64,000 nt of DNA from CAZVWH01 sp964631175 (GTDB lineage Bacteria > Planctomycetota > Phycisphaerae > Sedimentisphaerales > Anaerobacaceae): contig CAZVWH010000001.1 of assembly GCA_964631175.1 (NCBI GenBank), positions 35,406 to 99,405 on the forward strand. The letters run 5' to 3'. Each line of letters opens with the position of its first letter. Position 1 is the stretch's first letter. This document shows positions 42,737 to 53,500 of this stretch, in pieces. The position numbers were made by a program, and so were the translations under genes. The notes below the pieces were generated by a model. That model saw only the letters and a program-made list of their open reading frames with translations, was not told the origin of the DNA and made no database searches.

Positions 42737-45598
42737 AGGTCGATCCCCGTTCAGTGGGTATCTATCGTCACTAAGGGTGAATACGCTTGGAGACTTAGTA
42801 ACGTGGAGAGCGACCCGAGGTTTCACTTTGGTATCACTATCTGGTCGGACGCTAACCCTTCAGTCAATGGAAGCACTGCGGTCGGCTACAACGAGTGGCA
42901 TCACGTTGCCGGAACGCATGATGGTTCAGAGCTCAACCTATATTTGGACGGAGTGCCTGACGGGACACTCTCAAGTACTACTGCCATAGGTACCAATACC
43001 GCAAACCTATTTATTGGCGAAAACCCAGAGGCAGCAGGACGCTATTGGGACGGCCTCATCGACGATGTGCGTCTTTACAACCGGGCGTTGTCACAGACCG
43101 AGATAAATGAGCTGATGCCTCTGCAGCCCAGGGCCACGGCGCCCGAGCCGTATGACAAGGCAATACTTGTCACAACAGAGGTCACGCTTAGCTGGATCCC
43201 CGGAGATGGTGCTGCTTCACACTACTTATATTTTGGCGAGAACTTTGAAGATGTACAAAACGGAACCGAAGGCACCGACAAAGGCTTAACCAATCTGAAC
43301 AATTACTCACCTCAGAGCTTGGAAACCGGCAAGACCTATTACTGGCGGGTCGATGAGGTCGAAGCCGATGGCACTACTACCCACACAGGCGATGTTTGGA
43401 GCTTTACTATTCCCTCGAAGTACGCCTATAATCCCGTCCCCCCCGATAGTGCTGAATTTATAGACCCAAATGTCACGCTGAGCTGGGCTGCAGGTACAGG
43501 CTCGATTATACATTTTGTGTATTTCGGCGATAACCTCGAAGATGTGCAAGCCGGCACCGGCGGCACAAATAAAGGTTCTGTTACTACAGATCCGAATTAT
43601 ATCCCCGGCCCGCTCGAATTTGCGAAGACTTATTATTGGCGGATCGACGAGTTCGATGGCATGAGAAGATATACAGGCGATGTCTGGAGTTTTACTACTG
43701 TCGGTCCCACTAATGGTGCAAAGGGCCAGTACTATAACAACGTAGATTTGACAGGCCAACCAGTACTCACCCGTATAGACCCAAAAATAGATTTTACCTG
43801 GGGTGAGGATTCTCCGCATGATTTGGTTAATGCAAATAACTTCTCGGTCAGGTGGACCGCTGAGTTAGATGTGCCATTTACCGAGACTTATACCTTCTAT
43901 ACCTTAAGCGATGATTGCGTCCGATTGTGGATAGATGGAGAACTGATTATTGACAACTGGACTGTTGTAAATGCTTGGGCTATAGAAGATAAGGGCGTTA
44001 TCGACCTTGTTGCCGGGCAGGTATTCCTTAAGATGGAGTTCTTTGATAGCGACGGAGCAGCGTCGGTACAGTTAAGATGGCAAAGTCCATCCTTACCACG
44101 ACAAATTATTTCGCCTAGTGCATTATCACAACCACTAAGCGCCTCAGGTGGAAGACCAGATAACGGCGCCACAGAAATCAGACAGATACCTACGCTTCGA
44201 TGGACTGCGGGAGATCAAGCTGCTCAGCATGATGTGTACTTCGGCATTGATGAGACGGCTGTGAACAATGCTGATACAACAACACCAGATATCTATCGCG
44301 GCCGGCAAGACCTTGAAAATACCACATATATCCCCACCGAAGCTCCTCTTCTGTGGGGCCAGACTTACTACTGGCGAATAGATGAGGTCGAGGCTGATGG
44401 CGTGACGATAAATAAAGGCCGTGTCTGGAGCTTCACGGTAGCTGACTATGCCGTAGTGGAAGACTTTGAATACTACAACGATGATGATAATAGAATATAC
44501 CATACGTGGTCAGACTATGCCGTGAATAATACCGGCATGACTGTGGGGCACTTTGAGCCTCCGTATGCCGAGCAAAGTATAGTTCACGGCGGCTATCAAG
44601 CTATGTACATGCATTACGACAACGATGGTACCGTCAACGAGGGTACTGCTTATGAACAGAGCGGGACACTCACTTTTTCTGAAGTCGAACGCCAGTGGGA
44701 CGATCCGCAGGATTGGACCATAAACGGAGTTAACTCCTTAACACTGTGGTTCAGAGGCACACCGGCGTCTGTCGGCAGCTTTACAGAAGGGCCACCAATC
44801 ACGATGACCGCTAATGGTACGGATATCTGGGATACGGCTGACGAGTTCCACTTTGCCTATAAACGGCTTTCCGGTGCTGGGAGCATAACAGCCAAGGTTC
44901 TCAGCGTTAGTAATACCAACTCATGGGCCAAGGCGGGTGTGATGATTCGCCAGTCGCTGGAGCCCGGCTCCCTGCATGCTGCGATGGTCGTCACGCCTGG
45001 TAGTGGAGTTTCTTTCCAACGCCGAATGGCTGTGAACGGTGGCAGCGAGGAAACTTCACAAGACGACATCACCGCTCCACAATGGGTCAGATTAATCCGC
45101 GCCGGCAACAGCTTTATCGGACAATATTCAGCTAACGGAGCTACCTGGACAACACTGGAGACTGTGAATATGCCTATCTTGCTGGATGTTTATGTAGGCT
45201 TATGCCTGACCAGCCATAACGTTGATGAAACGTGCACAGCCGAATTCTCTGATGTTACCATATCCGGCACGGTTACAGGCGACTGGCTGTCGCAGGACAT
45301 CGGCATTAAAAGTAACATTGCCGAGCCGATGTATGTAGTTCTGGCCGATAGCGCCGATAATAGTGCGTTGGTCAACCACCCAGATCCGGCTGCATCCATC
45401 ATAGGAATCTGGACACAGTGGAATATTCCCTTTGCTGATTTTGCTGGCGTCAATATGCAGGCTATCAAGAAGATATCCATTGGTGTCGGTGATAGAGCGA
45501 GTACACAGCCCGGCACCGCCGGTGATTTGTACATTGATGATATTGGGCTGTATCTTCCAACACCCGAACCAGAACCAGAGCCAAGTGGAGCCAGTTGA
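42377..45598 (+). CDS. giant secreted modular protein 4 (LamG-Fn3-PA14)
   Basis: 1073 residues. N-terminus identical to protein 2. LamG ~47-245; Fn3-like modules ~250-345 (YYWRVDEVEADG) and ~345-440 (YYWRIDEFDGMRRYTGDVWS); PA14 domain ~450-595 (GQYYNNVDLTGQPVLTRIDP, FTETYTFYTLSDDCVRLWID); a further Fn3-like module ~600-695; shared C-terminal block ~700-1060; tail PEPEPEPSGAS. PA14 domains bind sugars in many secreted proteins, so a polysaccharide-binding role is inferred. Protein 5 starts 21 bp downstream. Confidence 0.85.
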   Translation: MCRKSKFHYGGQRSGPAYRRNGLIYMISFVLVLGLAGASAAEEIDPSLVGWWKLNEDFGSTAIDWSGHDNHGSLVGDPQWVSGYIGGTLDFDGDGDYIDCGYDPIFDITDEITLAAWVNIRSIPVQWVSIVTKGEYAWRLSNVESDPRFHFGITIWSDANPSVNGSTAVGYNEWHHVAGTHDGSELNLYLDGVPDGTLSSTTAIGTNTANLFIGENPEAAGRYWDGLIDDVRLYNRALSQTEINELMPLQPRATAPEPYDKAILVTTEVTLSWIPGDGAASHYLYFGENFEDVQNGTEGTDKGLTNLNNYSPQSLETGKTYYWRVDEVEADGTTTHTGDVWSFTIPSKYAYNPVPPDSAEFIDPNVTLSWAAGTGSIIHFVYFGDNLEDVQAGTGGTNKGSVTTDPNYIPGPLEFAKTYYWRIDEFDGMRRYTGDVWSFTTVGPTNGAKGQYYNNVDLTGQPVLTRIDPKIDFTWGEDSPHDLVNANNFSVRWTAELDVPFTETYTFYTLSDDCVRLWIDGELIIDNWTVVNAWAIEDKGVIDLVAGQVFLKMEFFDSDGAASVQLRWQSPSLPRQIISPSALSQPLSASGGRPDNGATEIRQIPTLRWTAGDQAAQHDVYFGIDETAVNNADTTTPDIYRGRQDLENTTYIPTEAPLLWGQTYYWRIDEVEADGVTINKGRVWSFTVADYAVVEDFEYYNDDDNRIYHTWSDYAVNNTGMTVGHFEPPYAEQSIVHGGYQAMYMHYDNDGTVNEGTAYEQSGTLTFSEVERQWDDPQDWTINGVNSLTLWFRGTPASVGSFTEGPPITMTANGTDIWDTADEFHFAYKRLSGAGSITAKVLSVSNTNSWAKAGVMIRQSLEPGSLHAAMVVTPGSGVSFQRRMAVNGGSEETSQDDITAPQWVRLIRAGNSFIGQYSANGATWTTLETVNMPILLDVYVGLCLTSHNVDETCTAEFSDVTISGTVTGDWLSQDIGIKSNIAEPMYVVLADSADNSALVNHPDPAASIIGIWTQWNIPFADFAGVNMQAIKKISIGVGDRASTQPGTAGDLYIDDIGLYLPTPEPEPEPSGAS

Positions 45599-45619
45599 CT
45601 TTTTTGAAGGAGGAATATT

Positions 45620-48600
45620 ATGTGTGGAAAGTCGAAGTTCCGTTATGAGGGGGCGAAGATTCGCTATGGCGGATTGATTCCTGTCCTGAGCCGTGTCGAA
45701 GGATATCTAATATCTTTTGTTTTACTGCTCGGGCTGGCCGCGGGCGTGGCAACAGCAGACATCGACACAGGTCTGGTCGGGCACTGGAAGTTAGATGAGG
45801 GCTCCGGTGATACTGCCTATGATTCAAGTGGAAATGGCAACTACGGTATACTTGAAGGTGACCCACAGTGGGTAGCTGGCTGGATAGGCGGCGCTTTGGA
45901 ATTTGACGGAGTTGATGATTACGTTGATTGTGGAGATGGTAGTAGCTTAGATATTAATGATGTAGTTACAATTGCAACCTGGGTAAAAACAAATGATAGT
46001 GGTGGTGGTGAGTGGAACCCCTACGTGCACAAAGGCGACCACAGTTATGGATTGAAGCACGGCGAGCGTAACGCCGTAGAATTTGTTATTTACGATGGAA
46101 CCTGGTACACGACTGAATATTCTGTAGATGCTTCGTTTAATGACGAATGGCACCATCTGGTTGGAACTTATGACGGAAGTATGCTTAGACTTTACGTCGA
46201 TGGCATATTAAAAGTTACTTCTGCGCACACAGGATCTATAGACAGCCAGCCTACGTACCCTATCTATATAGGAAGCAATTCTGAGGAAACTAGCCGCCTC
46301 TACGAAGGCAAGATAGACGAAGCCCGCATTTACAACCGCGCGTTGCCAGGAGCCGATATTGTGTGGCTGTTTACTGGGAAGCCACCGACAAAGGCTCTTA
46401 ATCCCATCCCCCTAAATGATAGCGTGGTTGAGCAAACTACGCCGACTCTTACCTGGGTGGCTGGAGTGTATGCCGCCTCGCACGATGTGTATTTAAGCGA
46501 CAGTTTTGCCAAGGTAAATGCTGCTACCAGCAGCAGTCCAATGGGCCCCGGTGAAGTTTACAAAGCACGCAACGATGCTAATAGTTTTACGGTCGAGAAT
46601 CTAACTGAAGGCGTGACTTATTACTGGCGAGCCGATGAGGTAAATGACCTGCAACCCGGTAGTCCGTGGAGAGGCGATATCTGGAGCTTTACGATTGCCT
46701 CGAAGTCTGCCTTCCAACCCATTCCGGGCAATGGCTCTCTGTTTGTTGACCCAAATGTCACGCTAAGCTGGACTGCAGGTACAGGTTCGGTTATACATTT
46801 CTTTTATTTCGGTGATAACCTTGAAGATGTGCAAGCCGGCACCGGCGGCACAAGTAAAGGTACTGTTGGTGAACTGAATTATCACCCCGGCCTGCTCGAA
46901 CGTGAGAAGACTTATTATTGGAGAGTAGATGAGTTCGATGGCATGAGAAGACATACAGGCAATGTCTGGAGCTTTACAACTGCTCGTCCTGGCGGAGGCC
47001 TGAAAGGGTCGTATTATAACGGGATAGCCTTTGAGCAACTGGTGCTGGAGCGCATAGACCCTCAGATCAACTTTGACTGGGGCAATGACTCACCGGCTCC
47101 GGGTGTCAACACCGATGCTTTCTCAGTTATATGGGCCGGGGAGTTAGAGATACCGTTTTCTGGCATCTGGACCTTCTATACCAATATCAACGACGGCGTG
47201 CGTCTATGGGTAAATAACGAACTGATTGTTGAGAACTGGGCCGACCGCTACTCGGCCACCGAGAACTGGGGCGACCTAATTGAACTTGTCGCCGGGAAAT
47301 GTGACCTTAAGATGGAGTATTATGAAAACTGGGAGATTGCAACAGCACAACTGCTCTGGGAAGGCCCCAAAACGCCAAAGCAATTGATTCCACAGGCGGC
47401 ATTCTCGCCGACATTAAGGGCCAGCAACCCGAACCCATATGATGGTGCGGTAGCTGTAAAGCAGACACCTACTCTTCAGTGGACTGCGGGAGATAACGCA
47501 GCCCATCACGAAGTGTACTTCGGTGATGATCAGACTACTGTAGAAAACGCCCACACAACAACAATAGGTATCTACCATGGCCAACAGGAGCTCGATCAAA
47601 CCAAGTACACTCCCATCGAAGCGCCTCTCGAATGGAATAAGACTTATTACTGGCGAATAGATGAGGTCGAGGCTGATGGCGTGACGATAAATAAAAGCCT
47701 TGTCTGGAGCTTCACGGTAGCTGACTATGTCGTGGTGGAGGACTTTGAAGACTACAACGATTTCGACAATAGGATATTCGATGTGTGGGCAGACTACCCT
47801 GTGAATAATACCGGCATGACTGTGGGCCACTTTGATCTTCCTTTTGCGGAGCGAAGGATAGTTCACAATGGCTTTCAATCCATGTACATGCTTTACGACA
47901 ACGATGGTACGGTGAACGAGGGTACCAACTATGAACAGAGCGGTACACTGTTTTATTCTGAAGCCGAACGAGAGTGGGCCGATGCCCAGGATTGGACCAG
48001 AGACGGTGTTAACTCTTTAACGCTGTGGTTCAGAGGCATATCGGCATCTGTTGGCAGCTTCGCCCCTCAGGGACAAGCAGAAGGGCCACCAATCACGATG
48101 ACCGCTAATGGTACGGATATCTGGGGAAATTCTGACCAGTTCCACTTTGCCTATAAGAAGCTCTCTGGCGAGGGGAGCATAACAGCGAAGGTAGTCAGCG
48201 TTAGTAACACCGACCCCTGGGCCAAGGTGGGTGTAATGATTCGCCAGTCGCTGGATCCCGGTTCCGTAAATACTGCCATAGTCATCACACCTGAGAATGG
48301 AGTTTCCTTCCAGCGTCGGCCCCTCATAGATGCTGGTAGTGAAGACACCACGATAGAGGGGATCACCGCTCCACACTGGGTGAGATTGACCCGCAGCGGG
48401 AACACCTTTATAGGGCAGTATTCAGCTAACGGAGCTACCTGGACAACACTGGACTCTGTGAATATGCCTATCTTGCTGGATGTTTATGTAGGCTTATGCC
48501 TGACCAGCCATAACGTCGATGCAACGTGCACAGCCGAATTCTCCAACGTTACTATGACCGGCACGGTTACAGACCCCGATCAAGCCGGGGGTTGGCTGTC

Positions 48601-48877
48601 GCAGGACATTGGTATAGAGAGTAACATTGCCGAGCCGATGTATGTAGTTCTGGCCGATAGCGCCGGCAACAGTGCAACAGCCAAACATCCTGATCCTGCT
48701 GCAACGATTATAGACACTTGGACACCTTGGAATATTCCGTTCACAGACTTTGCTAGCGTGAATATGCAGGCTATCAAGAAGATGGCTATTGGCGTCGGCG
48801 ATAGGGCCAATACACAACCTGGTGGTGCAGGTGATTTGTACATTGATGATATTGGGCTGATGCTGCCTGCGGAATAG
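45620..48877 (+). CDS. giant secreted modular protein 5 (LamG-Fn3-PA14)
   Basis: 1085 residues. Same architecture as protein 4: LamG ~50-250 (GHWKLDEGSGDTAYDSSGNG), Fn3-like x2, PA14 ~455-595 (LKGSYYNGIAFEQLVLERID, FSGIWTFYTNINDGVRLWVN), Fn3-like, shared C-terminal block to the end. It lacks the PEPEPEP tail and ends IDDIGLMLPAE. The N-region before the signal helix contains PVLSRVEG, the translation of a dispersed CCTGTCCTGAGC...GTCGAAGG repeat inserted in frame at 45688-45707. Last gene of the cluster. Confidence 0.85.
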   Translation: MCGKSKFRYEGAKIRYGGLIPVLSRVEGYLISFVLLLGLAAGVATADIDTGLVGHWKLDEGSGDTAYDSSGNGNYGILEGDPQWVAGWIGGALEFDGVDDYVDCGDGSSLDINDVVTIATWVKTNDSGGGEWNPYVHKGDHSYGLKHGERNAVEFVIYDGTWYTTEYSVDASFNDEWHHLVGTYDGSMLRLYVDGILKVTSAHTGSIDSQPTYPIYIGSNSEETSRLYEGKIDEARIYNRALPGADIVWLFTGKPPTKALNPIPLNDSVVEQTTPTLTWVAGVYAASHDVYLSDSFAKVNAATSSSPMGPGEVYKARNDANSFTVENLTEGVTYYWRADEVNDLQPGSPWRGDIWSFTIASKSAFQPIPGNGSLFVDPNVTLSWTAGTGSVIHFFYFGDNLEDVQAGTGGTSKGTVGELNYHPGLLEREKTYYWRVDEFDGMRRHTGNVWSFTTARPGGGLKGSYYNGIAFEQLVLERIDPQINFDWGNDSPAPGVNTDAFSVIWAGELEIPFSGIWTFYTNINDGVRLWVNNELIVENWADRYSATENWGDLIELVAGKCDLKMEYYENWEIATAQLLWEGPKTPKQLIPQAAFSPTLRASNPNPYDGAVAVKQTPTLQWTAGDNAAHHEVYFGDDQTTVENAHTTTIGIYHGQQELDQTKYTPIEAPLEWNKTYYWRIDEVEADGVTINKSLVWSFTVADYVVVEDFEDYNDFDNRIFDVWADYPVNNTGMTVGHFDLPFAERRIVHNGFQSMYMLYDNDGTVNEGTNYEQSGTLFYSEAEREWADAQDWTRDGVNSLTLWFRGISASVGSFAPQGQAEGPPITMTANGTDIWGNSDQFHFAYKKLSGEGSITAKVVSVSNTDPWAKVGVMIRQSLDPGSVNTAIVITPENGVSFQRRPLIDAGSEDTTIEGITAPHWVRLTRSGNTFIGQYSANGATWTTLDSVNMPILLDVYVGLCLTSHNVDATCTAEFSNVTMTGTVTDPDQAGGWLSQDIGIESNIAEPMYVVLADSAGNSATAKHPDPAATIIDTWTPWNIPFTDFASVNMQAIKKMAIGVGDRANTQPGGAGDLYIDDIGLMLPAE

Positions 48878-48945
48878 TGGCTGGCGGCTCCCCTAAGGGG
48901 CAAAACCGCAGAGAACTGAGCATGGCTCAAATTAAAGTGCGATTT

Positions 48946-48980
48946 CGGGGCCTATACTAATTGGTTTGGTATAGGCCTCG
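48946..48980 (+). terminator. hairpin downstream of the modular cluster
   Basis: GGCCTATAC / GTATAGGCC stem (12 bp with one mismatch when extended), loop TAATTGGTTTG. No T-run follows, so termination is only likely. Confidence 0.5.
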
Positions 48981-49074
48981 ATTGCTTATATAAGTGGCCT
49001 TGCCAAACCGCTCCCCCGCCGCAAAGCGGTAGCGAACGAAAAAAAGGTAAGCTCCATTGCTGCTTAACTGCCTT

Positions 49075-50463
49075 CTACATTTTTTTCTGAAGCCGGCGGT
49101 TTATAGCAGTGGCAGCTTCGCGTCCACTCTTGATGGCGGTTACTACCAGAGAAGGACCATTGACGATGTCACCGGCTGCAAAAATCCCCGGCCTGCTTGC
49201 CTGACAGTCATTTACCGCCACGTTGCCTTGGTCGTCGAGCTGCAAGTCGAGATTAGCGATAAGACCTTCTTGAACCACATGCAAAAATCCCATTGCCAAA
49301 ATCACAAGGTCCGTTTTAATAACGAAATCGTTGTCTGACAGCTCATTTACCTTCCAGCCATTCGAATCTTTAATCCACTGCACCTCACAGCCGTGTAGCT
49401 GCTCAACGCGTTTATTTCCTGTCAACCGTTTGGTCATAACCGACCAGCGTCGATGACAGCCTTCTTCGTGTGACGAAGAAGTCCGCATAATTCGCGGCCA
49501 CATAGGCCAAGGTGTATCAACCGGCCGATTCTCCGGAGGTTTGGGTAGAATTTCAAGCTGGTAAATCTCCTTTGCCCCCTGCCGACGCGCAGTGCCGACA
49601 CAATCACTACCTGTATCACCCCCGCCTATCACAACCGCAGCTTTGTCTTTTGTCCGCCACGGCGGATTCTGAGCGGTCAAAAAATCCATCGCATATACAA
49701 CATTTTGTAAATCCGCACCTGGGACATCGAGAGGCCGTGGCTGGCGTGCCCCCATCGCCAGCAAGATGCAATCGAACATCTTGAGCAAATAATGTACAGA
49801 AATATCACTTCCCACATCGACGTCGGTTTGAAATTCAATACCTTCGGCGATTAGCTGTTTCAGTCTTCGGTCGATGATCCTTTTTTCCAGCTTAAAATCC
49901 GGAATTCCGTAACGCAGAATGCCTCCGAGCTGCTGGTCTTTTTCAAAAACGGTCACCGCGTGCCCTGCCCTTGCCAATTGCTGCGCAGCAGCCAATCCAG
50001 CGGGGCCAGAGCCTATTATAGCCACCCGCTTGCCGGTTCTTTCTACAGCCGGCAAAGGTTCAATCCAACCTTCAGAAAAACCTCTCTCGACAATCTGGTA
50101 TTCGATTTGTCTGATTGTCACAGGCTCATCGTTAATCGAAAGAGTACATGCGGTTTCACAGGGAGCAGGACAGACCCTACCCGTGATCTCAGGAAAGTTA
50201 TTAGTAGCATGAAGCAACTGACAAGCACGTTCCCACTGACCTTTGTATATAAAATCGTTAAGATCAGGAATAGAGTTTCCCAGAGGACAGCCGACACCAT
50301 GACAGAACGGTATTCCACAGTCCATACAGCGTGCCGCCTGCTGGCGGATTTGGTTCGGCGTAAGATGCAGGTCCAACTCGCGAAAATCGTGTATCCGCTG
50401 CTCAACCGGACGAAGACCTGCGTCCTGTCGTTTATACTTTAGAAAACCTTTTACTTCACCCAT
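49075..50463 (-). CDS. gltD: glutamate synthase (NADPH) small subunit
   Basis: 462 residues from the ATG at 50461-50463 (MGEVKGFLKYKRQDAG), with GAGG upstream; a longer frame upstream lacks family similarity. N-terminal Fe-S Cys motifs are CMDCGIPFCHGVGCPLGN and CPAPCETACTLS. FAD-binding IIGSGPAGLAAAQQLARAGH and NADPH-binding VIGGGDTGSDCVGTARRQGA follow, with CQASRPGIFAAGDIVNG near the end. It supplies electrons to GltB for making glutamate from glutamine and 2-oxoglutarate. It begins 62 bp after the gltB stop, in the same minus-strand nitrogen set. Confidence 0.95.
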   Translation of the reverse strand: MGEVKGFLKYKRQDAGLRPVEQRIHDFRELDLHLTPNQIRQQAARCMDCGIPFCHGVGCPLGNSIPDLNDFIYKGQWERACQLLHATNNFPEITGRVCPAPCETACTLSINDEPVTIRQIEYQIVERGFSEGWIEPLPAVERTGKRVAIIGSGPAGLAAAQQLARAGHAVTVFEKDQQLGGILRYGIPDFKLEKRIIDRRLKQLIAEGIEFQTDVDVGSDISVHYLLKMFDCILLAMGARQPRPLDVPGADLQNVVYAMDFLTAQNPPWRTKDKAAVVIGGGDTGSDCVGTARRQGAKEIYQLEILPKPPENRPVDTPWPMWPRIMRTSSSHEEGCHRRWSVMTKRLTGNKRVEQLHGCEVQWIKDSNGWKVNELSDNDFVIKTDLVILAMGFLHVVQEGLIANLDLQLDDQGNVAVNDCQASRPGIFAAGDIVNGPSLVVTAIKSGREAATAINRRLQKKM

Positions 50464-50524
50464 TCTCGATCCTCGTCTTTCGCTTCTCAATGCTCGTCGA
50501 GTATCGAGCATCCAGAATCAAGTA

Positions 50525-53500
50525 TCAACGGAATACTTCCTCTGTAGCAGGGGTGGTTTCCGTGTCACGCTGCTCTGCTGCGCGCATCTTTTCCAAAGAC
50601 AGTCGGTAATCTATTGGCATCACCTTTACGAATTTTCCCACCATATCCGGCCAAGCATCCAAAATATATTTTGCACGCTGACTATTGGTCCACTTCAGAT
50701 GTTGCTTAACCAAATCGTGCAGTAACTCTTTATCTTCCCGCTGCCAAACGCTCTCCAGCTCCACCATATCAAGATTGCAAAGAGTGTCGAATAGCTGAAC
50801 CTCGTCAAGAACGTAAGCAACACCGCCGCTCATGCCGGCGGCGAAATTACAGCCGGTCTGACCCAAAACTGCGACTACACCACCGGTCATATACTCGCAG
50901 CCGTGGTCGCCGAGGCCCTCGACAACCGCTATTGCCCCGCTATTGCGCACGGCAAACCGCTCGCCCGCCACGCCGTTTATAAAGACCTCGCCGGCGGTCG
51001 CACCATAAAGCAAAGTGTTTCCAACGATGATATTCTCGTGGGCCATAAACGGGCTATCTTGCGGCGTCTGGACTATGATTCGTCCACCGGAAAGTCCTTT
51101 GCCAAGGTAATCATTACTTTCGCCGATAAGCCGCAGTGTAACGCCCGGTGCAAGAAATGCGCCGAAGCTCTGCCCTGCCGATCCGTGAAAAACAATCTCC
51201 AGCGTCCCATCCGGCAGGCCTTTCGGGCCATATTTGAGAACTATCCTATTACTGAGAATCGCACCTACAGTTCGATTAATATTACAAATAGGCATTTCGA
51301 TTACAGACCTTTTTTTGTGCTCAATTGCCTCTTTTGCCTTTTCCAGAATCTGCCAATCGAGATTGTCGTTAATTGATTTCGACCCCGCAATAAACTTGTC
51401 CTGAGCAGAGTCGAAGGATTGCGGGGCTAAATGTTTAGCCCCCAAATTTATTTGGGGGTTTTTGGGCTTATTGAAGATGGCAGAAAAATCCAGCCCCTTG
51501 GCCTTATAGTGGTCGATGGCTTTGCGAACGCTCAATCGATGAACCACACCAACCATATCCTCAAAGCATCTTATGCCCAGCTCAGCCATAATCCGGCGGA
51601 CTTCCTCAGCCACAAAGTGCATAAATCGTTCAACGTACTCAGGCTTACCGGCGAATCGTTTTCGAAGCTCAGGGTCCTGAGTACCAATCCCAAACGGACA
51701 GGCGCCTTCGTGACACTTGCGTAAGAGCGTACAGCCCAGTGCTACCAGAGCTGCGGTGCCGAAACCAAACCGCTCGGCTCCCAGCATCGCCGCCACGACC
51801 ACGTCTCTGCCGGTTTTCATCTGGCCGTCAACCTGAATCCTGATCCTGTCGCGCAATCCGTTCATCACAAGCACTTGCTGTGTCTCAGCCAATCCAAGCT
51901 CCCATGGACAGCCGGTGTGCTTGATTGAAGAAAGCGGACTTGCACCGGTTCCACCGTCACGGCCACTGATAAGAAGCTCATCGGCATTGCCTTTGGCAAC
52001 GCCTGCGGCAATCGTACCCACACCAGCTTCCGCCACAAGTTTGACCGATACTTTTGCTGCAGGATTGCCGCACTTGAGGTCATATATAAGCTGCGCCAAA
52101 TCTTCAATCGAATATATGTCGTGATGAGGTGGCGGTGATATAAGTGTCACGCCGGGTGTCGAGTATCTTAACGCAGCAATTTCATCGGTCACTTTATGCC
52201 CGGGTAATTGACCACCTTCGCCCGGCTTGGCCCCTTGAGCAATTTTAATCTGCAGCTCCTTGGCGTGTGCGAGATAGTTGATTGTAACACCAAACCTACC
52301 GCTGGCCACTTGCTTGATAGCGCAGCTCTTCGAATCGCCATTTTTTTCAGGTATATATCGATCTGGATCTTCACCACCTTCACCGGTGTTGCTCATCGCA
52401 CCGATGCGATTCATCGCAACAGCCAGGCACTCGTGTGCCTCCTTGCTGATTGAGCCATGACTCATCGCTCCGGTGCAGAACCTCTTGACTATTTCAGCGG
52501 CGGATTCAACCTCATCAATATCTATAGGTTCACCAGGGACAAATTCAAACAGTCCCCGCAGGGTGCACAACTTTTGGGACTGATCGTTTACGGCCTGTGC
52601 ATAGTCAGCGTATGCCTTTGCATCATCATATTTGACTGCGTGCTGCAACCGAGACACCGTAGTAGGGTTCCAAAGATGGTACTCGCCGTTGCGTCGATAA
52701 TGATAATCTCCACCAAATTCCAATTCCAAATTTGTTGAGTATTTAGCCCCCCAATTTATCGTCAAGATGCCTTGCGGCATTGGGGGGTTCTCAAACGCAG
52801 ATTTATGGCGAGCGACGGCATCATGTGCAATTTCCTGAAGCCCAATTCCTTGGATGCGTGAGCTCGTACCCGTAAAGTATTTTTCAATAAAAGACTGATT
52901 CAGTCCAATCGCCTCAAAAAGCTGAGCAGCGTGATAGCTGCGAAGGGTCGATATGCCCATCTTGCTCATCGTCTTTAGAATGCCTTTTTTAATCGCAGCT
53001 ATATAATTATCAGCTATCCGGACCGATTCCAGCTTCTCAGACAGATCACCTTGCCGATGTAATTGATCGAGCAGCTCAAATACCAGGTATGGATTAATCG
53101 CGTTGGCACCGTAGCCACACAGGAGGCAAAAGTGCATCACCTCTCTGGGCTCGCCGCTTTCGACAATCAAACCGGCTTCGCCACGAAGTCTGCGATTAAG
53201 CAGACCATAATGAACTGCTGCCGTTGCCAAAAGCGACGGAATTGGCACTTTAGTCTGCGAAGCATCACGGTCACTGATGATGAGCAGTGACGCCCCGCTC
53301 CTAACCTCTTTTTCCGCGGTATCGATTAATGAATCCAACGCACAACTGAGGCTGTTAGCGGCATCCTGCCTATAGGCGGTACCGGCCTCGAAAACGGCTG
53401 AAAGAGTAGCGACCTTAAAGCCGTCACGTCTAACCTGACGCAATCGCTCAACGTCTTCATCGGTCAAAATCGGGTGCGGCAGCTTAAGCTGCCTGCAATG

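Noticed and set aside
49960..50442. Long plus ORF antisense to gltD
   Set aside because: Shadow of the well-supported gltD reading frame.
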